A DNA stretch of 64,000 nt. Origin: Amaurobius ferox (Eukaryota; Arthropoda; Arachnida; Araneae; Amaurobiidae). Under the pieces are notes generated by a model. The model made no database searches and was not told where the DNA came from. It saw only the letters and a program-made list of their open reading frames with translations. A program made the position numbers and the translations under genes. Shown piece by piece: positions 58,444-64,000 of the stretch (positions within the stretch are counted from its first letter, which is position 1; each line of letters starts with the position of its first letter). The DNA lies in assembly GCA_951213105.1 (NCBI GenBank), contig OX578139.1:70598754-70662753 (forward strand), written 5' to 3'.

Positions 58444-60310
58444 TTTACTTTCCTTATATACATAATGTATAAGGAAAGTATTGTGACGGGGTTGAAAATT
58501 CGAATTCGAGTTTGCGGCGGGAGAGCACGTTTCAAGTATCCCTAATTACGAATCAAACATTTTTGAAGTGATCTCTGTGTGTGTGTGAATGTATGCGTGT
58601 GTGTATGTGTGTCAGTGAGTCTGTGGAGACCATAACTGACGAACGAATGGACCGATTCGAACGAAATTTGGTACAAAAATCACAATTCGTAAACACTGGA
58701 AGCCTATTGTTTTTATACGCAATCAAATCTTCAAAACCCTCCTAAATTTTCGAGGGAAGTTTTGAAAAAATCGTCAAAAATCAAAACCACTAATAAAGTT
58801 GCGCAAATAGATATTTCTTATGTAATTTTTTATTAGAAAACGATTGACATAAATTTTAAAACGCTAACATGAACTGTTCTCGAGATATTGCACATTTTTC
58901 AAAAAAATTATCAAAAAGTCATATAAAATAAAAAAAAAATATTTCCTATTGAGAAACATGTTAACTTTTCATATGTAATACCATGCGATAAATTGGGTGA
59001 CATCAATTTCGTGGAACTAGCTCGTTCCATTCATGAAAAAAGATACTTTGAATAATAATTTTGAATTTCAATGCCAATAGTCATTTATCTGCTGTAAGAA
59101 TAACTTATTTCTCCGACCATAACGCTTGGTGATATTTTGGCGCCGAATTTGGCGGAATGTCGCAAACTTGGCGACATTTTTAATTGTTGCCAAATTAACA
59201 AAAATCTCGCCAAATGGATAAAAATGCAGCCAAATCAATGAAAATGACGACTAATTGAAGGAAATTCAATATCTTTGAAGGAATATAAGTATCTACTATA
59301 AGAATAACATTTTTACTTTCCTTATATACATAATGTATAAGGAAAGTATTGTGACGGGGTCGAAAATTCAAATTCGAGTTTTCGACGGGAGAGCACGTTT
59401 CAAGCATCCCTGATCACGAATCAAACATTTTTGAAGTGATGTCTGTGTGTGTGTGTGTGTGTGTGTGAAAGTATGTGAGTGTGTGTGTGTGTCAGTGAGT
59501 TTGTGGAGACGATAACTGACAAACGAATTGACCGATTCGAACCAAATTTGGTACAAAAATCACAATCCGTAAACACTGGAAGCCTATTGTTTTTATACGT
59601 AATCGAATGTTCAGAACCCCCCTAAATTTTCGAATGAAATTTTGAAAAAATCGTCAAAAAATCAAAACCACTAATAAAGTTACGCAAATAGACATTTGTT
59701 ATGTAATTTTTCATTAGAAAACGATTGGCATAAATTTTAGAACGCTAACATGAACCGTTCTCGAGATATTGTACATTTTTCAAAAAAATTATGAAAAAGT
59801 CACATAAAAAAAAATTCCTATTGAGAAACATATTCACTTTTCATATGTAATACTATGCGATGAATTGAATGACATCATTCTCGTGGATCTAGCTCGTTCC
59901 ATTCATGAAAAAATATACTTTGAATAATACTTTTGTATTTGAACGCCAATAGTCATTTATCTGCTGTAAGAATAACTTTTTTCTTAGTGCATAACGCTTG
60001 GCGAGATTTTGGCGGAATGTCGGCAACTTGGCGACTTTTTTGAAATGTTGCCAAATTAATGAAAATCTCGCCAAATGGATAAAAATGATGCTAAATCAAT
60101 GAAAATGACGTCTAATTGTCGAAAATTCAATATCTTGGAAAGAATATTAGTATCTACTATAAGAAAAACCTATTTTTTTATTGTAAAAGTAGTAAATTCA
60201 TTACATTATATAAGGAAAGTCATGTGTTGCCCACATGAGATATTTTTAACTGTAAAACTAGTAAATTCATTGCATTATATAAGGAAAGTCATGTGTTGCC
60301 CACATCAGAT
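58444..60310 (+). mobile_element. Family A repeat, outer nested copy
   Basis: The left part 58,444-59,310 runs from the palindrome to CTATAAGAATAACATTTTT. Its last ~60 bp (AACTGTAAAACTAGTAAATT CATTGC to CCCACATCAGAT) appear only after the inner copy, at 60,248-60,310. The uninterrupted copy at 15,191-16,080 reads AACATTTTTTTAACTG at the same point, so the inner copy sits in that T-run. Confidence 0.9.
59311..60247 (+). mobile_element. Family A repeat, inner nested copy, complete
   Basis: The complete element runs from the left palindrome (59,314) to GTTGCCCACATGAGAT (60,242), surrounded by T-runs. Because the host copy is known on both sides, this insertion shows where family A begins and ends to within the T-run. 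No target-site duplication other than T residues is visible. Confidence 0.95.
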
Positions 60311-60591
60311 TTTTTTTTTACGATGATAATAATAACAACCCTATAACACTTAGATTTAACCATTCTCGAGATATGATAGTTTTTTCGCATTTTTGCTACG
60401 TCGCCTTTGAAAGTATGTGTAGTTGCCAAATGAAAATGTTAATTGAGTTAAAACTGTAAATTCAGAGTAATTTTAAATAATTTTCCGTGTATATTTGTGC
60501 AATTAATCCCAATTTAATGAATTATGAAAGAGGAAATGACAAAACGAATTTGAGTCTGTAAGGAAAACTCTGTGCTGCCCACATCAGATTT

Positions 60592-60925
60592 TTCACTTTC
60601 TCTCCAATGCATGGTAATTTACAGAGAAAGTATTGGAATCATATCGAAAATCGGAACTCAGTTTTCGATGGATCCTGCACGTTTTGGGACCTTTAGCATA
60701 CGAAAAAATCATTTTTATCATGATGTCTGTGTGTGTGTGTCTGTCTTTGCAATGCATATATCCACTCTAACTTAGAAACTAATTTATAAAAATTTTACAT
60801 GCAACTCACCTCAGAATTCCCCTGGTGCTGATAAGATTTTGGTACGATTCGGGATATAAGAACCTGTCTTTCTGTGTAAAATATCCGCTAAAACTGATTG
60901 TCTCCAGGCTGGCTGAAAAACTATT
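60592..60925 (+). mobile_element. Family B repeat, left part
   Basis: The palindrome ACTTTCTCTCCAATGCATGG TAATTTACAGAGAAAGT starts at 60,595. The body follows to CTGGCTGAAAAACTATTTTT, where a family A fragment begins. The right part may be 61,531-61,648. Confidence 0.8.
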
Positions 60926-61105
60926 TTTACTTTCCTTATATACATAATGTATAAGGAGAGTATTGTGACGGGTCGAAAATTCGAATTCGAATTTTCGACG
61001 GGAGAGCACGTTTCAAGCATCCCTGATCACGAATCAAACATTTTTGAAGTAATGTCTCTGTGTGTGAAATTATGTGTGTGTGTGTGAAAGTATGTGTGTG
61101 TGTGT
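60926..61105 (+). mobile_element. Family A fragment, left end
   Basis: The palindrome (with GGAGAGT in place of GGAAAGT) through GTGTGTGAAAGTATGTGTG is present. It ends inside the microsatellite. Confidence 0.85.
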
Positions 61106-61530
61106 ATTTGTGATGTGTCCTACAAGTGACTTATGTACCATACTATGTGAAATTTGATCAATTAGTTTTTTAGTGACAGTGGATACAGGCAATTTTTGAG
61201 GGCCATTTAGCAAACACAGGCGGGTTATTTTATTCCGAATAGTACCAAAAACTAATCAGCACCAGGGTCACATACAAGTGACTTACCTACCAAATTTTAT
61301 GAAATTCGGTTCATGAGTTTTTGAGTAAGAGTGGATACATACATTGCACAGACAGACGGACAGACACACAGACAGACACACACACACACATAGACGTTGC
61401 GCTAAAAATAGTTGTTTCGTATTCTAGAGGTCTCGAAACGTATAGATCCTTCGAAAACTCGAGTTGCGATTTTCGGCATGATTCCAATACTTTCCCTATA
61501 CATTACCATGTATTGCAGGGAAAGTAAAAT
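61106..61530 (-). mobile_element. Family B fragment, left end, minus orientation
   Basis: It contains TACCAAATTTTATGAAATTC GG, (GACA)n, 'gcgctaaaaatagttgtttcg', GTTGCGATTTTCGGCATGAT TCC, and the complete terminal palindrome ACTTTCCCTATACATTACCA TGTATTGCAGGGAAAGT (about 61,491-61,527). Its microsatellite faces that of the preceding family A fragment, as if the two were joined by recombination in the repeat. Confidence 0.85.
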
Positions 61531-61648
61531 AGCAAATTTAGTGTTATTTGGTGCAATTAAACTCAATTTAATGAATTATGAAAGAAATAAAGAAAATATA
61601 AATTTAAGTCTGCAGGGAAAGTCATGTGCTGCTCACATCAGATTTTTT
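61531..61648 (+). mobile_element. Family B fragment, right end
   Basis: TTTAGTGTTATTTGGTGCAA TTAAACTCAATTTAATGAAT TATG to GGGAAAGTCATGTGCTGCTC ACATCAGAT. It may complete the copy that begins at 60,592. Confidence 0.8.
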
Positions 61649-61979
61649 TTAGCAGTGGCAACAAATGAACTTTTGATAGTGCCATTTCTAAGATTTTTGT
61701 ACGCAGTGCGACCAATTTTGTTCGGAGTCCTCAGTCAATATTGATTTTTGTAAAATTGCATTTAAATATAGGAAAATTTAAAAATATTAGCGGTAACTAT
61801 GGAACTAACATAAAATTTTCATTAATCAAGATGTGGCCAGTTATGCATTTTATTGATTAAATGAAGTAATAATAAATAATGTGTATTAATCTTGATATCA
61901 AAAATATTTTTAATAGTGTCCCAGGGGTATACGCGGTATTGGGGTTTTAGTAATAACTTAGAATCATTGCGTTTGTGTT
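61649..61979. other. Unassigned sequence
   Basis: No feature was recognised apart from GGGGTATACGCGGTATTGGG G just before the palindrome. Confidence 0.5.
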
Positions 61980-62013
61980 AATACCCCGGACAAATATATT
62001 TGTCCGGGGTATT
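61980..62013. repeat. Perfect 34-bp palindrome with GC-rich arms
   Basis: AATACCCCGGACAAAT joined directly to its own complement, with no loop. The arms are GC-rich in an AT-rich setting. It has no resemblance to the family A or B hairpins. Confidence 0.98.
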
Positions 62014-63483
62014 ATTGATTTCTATACCATTGAGGTTTTCTATAGAAATAATATATTTACAAGTTCAATAAATATCAGTTATCAAGTAAAATTTACTTCG
62101 ACGTTATACTTTGGACTTACTTCAATTTGTAATAACTCCAGAAAAGAACTTACTCCGGCCAACTAAAAGTTAGCTGGACCCAGACACATAATAAATATAC
62201 TGGTGTTAACTTTTGGAATAAACATGACAATGATTTAAATCATAAAATATTCTTTTATTATATATATTTGAATGAGATAAAAATATATTTATGCAATTAT
62301 GTATTTTTCATTCACAGTATGAAGAGGATCTTTAATTATTAATAACCTCCATTATGAATTAATACACAAACATGTTGACAATAATAAATCTCTTCTTAAT
62401 TTATTCAAATTTGACCAGAGAGACGGTATTGAAATAATGAGAGACTGTAATTAACTATTAAATGTAATTATTCAATAACATATTCAATAATAATATGTAT
62501 CAATATTTACTCACTCAACGATTTTGTCTCTCTTTGCATAAGAATTTCTCTCAGAAGAGAAGCCACCTTTAATTTAGAAATACCTGTGTTACCGAGTAGC
62601 GTCTGGCCGGGCAATATACAAATTCTCAAGTATGTCCAGGCGATCCAATAGAATTTTCCTCCGGGAAAAGTTCCAACCGCACGAAAATAGGCACTACACA
62701 CGTTCAAGCATTTCTGTTCGATGAAGTGCGATGAAGTCCGAACCACCGCTAGAACCAAGATGGTAAACCGCTGAACTGATGGAATAGTCCCGCAAGAGAT
62801 ATGGAGAAAAATTCACTCTAGGACCGGACCATCACAACATACGTAGAAGTACACGGGACCCTTCCCAGCCTTTTCAAACTCCGTTAGACTCTTCGTTATT
62901 CGACCTGCAATTAAAGAAAGAAATTTAGAATATTTGACAAGGAAAGATGTCCTGGCCATCTTCTAGATTAACGATCCATTTCGAATCAAAGTCAATCTCC
63001 AAAAGGAAACCGTTAGGTCAATTCCTTTGTGTCCAAGCAATGAACGGAGAGCCGATCGTGAGGTCCACTCCGGATGAAGATTCAGGGCCAAGAGAGTGCA
63101 TCTACTGCGAAATTTGCTAATATAGTCTGGCGAAAATAAAAACGATTGGTTTAATCAAAGACGTGTTTTTAAAACATTATCTCCTGGGACCGTTCACGTC
63201 ATAGCTCGTAGAGGCGAAAAATCAGCCCGGGCATGAATCAAAGAATAAAATAGTCTGCAGAGCGGCATCCAACCGGCCGAATTCCCACGCTTGCTTGCAG
63301 AAACCGCTGACATATTTAGAATTATAAAGTGGAAATAAAAATGGCCTCTCAGAGAGAACAGATCTACGAAGAAATACAAAATGTCGAAAATGTCACTATG
63401 GCAATAGTGATTAGAATTTTTTTAATATTTGCCACTTTTTCGCAAGATATCGTCCTCATATTGTAAAGGTCATACTGTTCTAA
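62014..63483. other. Unassigned region with a GC-richer block (62,500-63,300)
   Basis: A minus-strand frame of 83 codons (62,507-62,758) and a possible acceptor TTCTTTAATTGCAG|GTCGAA (about 62,906) hint at exons or an LTR. No domain is recognisable and the frames do not join cleanly. I do not call a gene. Confidence 0.35.
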
Positions 63484-63551
63484 CGGAGAATCGAACCTTT
63501 AATTTCCCAACTGGCTAACCGATGCTCACCGAATCATTTAGCTACAGGAAT
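63484..63551 (-). other. tRNA-like sequence (SINE head or tRNA pseudogene)
   Basis: On the minus strand GTAGCTAAATGATTCGGTGA GC resembles a D-arm, and GGTTCGATTCTCC is a good B-box, at the right spacing. The T-stem and anticodon stem do not pair well, so it is unlikely to be a working tRNA. Confidence 0.45.
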
Positions 63552-64000
63552 AAAATTCCAAGTTCTTCTGGTCGAAGTTTACCCTATAATAAATAATTCC
63601 ATAAATAGTACAAGTATGCAAATAACAAAAGTGTTATATTTAACACAATACAGTAAAAGAAAAAGACTAAATCTATTCTGAATCGCTAAATAGAACCATC
63701 TATACATATTACCTCTTACATGATATGTCAATAACAATGTATTAGGAGAAACACAAGTATAATATCTTTGTACATAAACAGCAAGCAATTTGACGTATCA
63801 GAAACAGAGAACGGTATAAATTCTTCGTTCAGTAATATTTTTGACTTCTCATATTCTATACAGAAAACATTGTCTCTCTTAAAATATTCTAAATTGAGAG
63901 TTTAATGAATACACGTTTTAAAACCTCTTGAAAAGATTTATAGCACTTTGGATAGATGGTCTGTGTTCGTGCGTGGACAAGATATAACCAAGAATTTAAT
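63552..64000. other. Unassigned AT-rich end of the window
   Basis: Nothing recognised beyond short frames. Confidence 0.5.

Larger units (their letters stand above)
58060..60591 (+). mobile_element. Family B repeat containing nested family A copies
   Basis: The left part 58,060-58,443 starts with a decayed palindrome (ACTTTCTGCAACAATACATG GCAATGTATAAGGAAAA). It contains 'ggtgctgattagattttgatacgatt' and stops at TTTTATACGCATTTTT. The same element resumes at about 60,310 with ACGATGATAATAATAACAAC CC and 'cattctcgagatat', and ends at GTGCTGCCCACATCAGAT (60,588). Comparison with the uninterrupted copy at 46,916-47,671 shows the two parts join at the T-run after TACGTAA/TACGCA. Confidence 0.85.

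Noticed and set aside
62507..63379. Spliced host gene in the GC-richer block
   Set aside because: Possible acceptor and donor words exist, but frames do not join and no domain is recognised.

Overview
This window looks like intergenic or accessory DNA from an arthropod nuclear genome, most likely a chelicerate and possibly an orb-weaving spider. That placement is an inference from the style of the transposable elements, the strong A+T bias, the long (TA)n and (GT)n microsatellites and the absence of any bacterial-style gene layout. I see no intact host gene, no rRNA and no CRISPR array. Almost everything I can name is mobile DNA, mostly broken, often nested one element inside another.

Layout. 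1-5,650: repeat tails, a 26-bp tandem array, a 42-bp mini-insertion with target-site duplications, and a 0.77-kb segment present twice in direct orientation. 5,650-7,580: a LINE whose first ORF (zinc-knuckle nucleic-acid-binding protein) is broken by frameshifts and whose second ORF is almost entirely deleted. 7,780-14,910: a decayed Ty3/gypsy-type retrotransposon with gag, protease, reverse transcriptase, RNase H and integrase in that order. 15,190-26,330: several short repeats with hairpin ends (families A, B, E below), including one inverted copy and a head-to-tail pair. 27,420-28,780: a diverged tandem duplication. 28,907-30,439: a Tc1/mariner element inserted in a (TA)n tract. 30,560-31,550: another family A copy. 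34,800-36,520: (TA)n tracts around a short stretch coding for a reverse-transcriptase core that no long ORF reveals. 37,257-45,568: two copies of a family B DNA polymerase gene of the Polinton/adintovirus type, facing away from each other. The minus copy seems to have upstream spliced exons, and an 87-bp inverted repeat lies between the copies. 46,111-47,752: a LINE 3' end with a family B element nested in it. 48,850-56,410: more repeats, including an open LINE ORF2 fragment inserted in the microsatellite of a family B element. 57,630-58,045: a solo LTR candidate. 58,060-61,650: a three-level nest of family B and A elements. 61,650-64,000: a perfect 34-bp palindrome, an unassigned GC-richer block and a tRNA-like segment.

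The most distinctive content is the hairpin-ended repeat superfamily. Families A and B share both termini: a palindrome of the form ACTTTCC...GGAAAGT at the left end and GGAAAGTCATGTG...CACATCAGAT at the right end. Both sit in T-runs and carry an internal (GT)n tract, but their bodies differ. Families C and E have only the left hairpin in common. One copy interrupts another at base-level resolution, which fixes the element ends. The shape recalls non-autonomous Helentron/DINE-type elements, but I cannot confirm this from the window alone. The divergent DNA polymerase pair is the second item worth following up.
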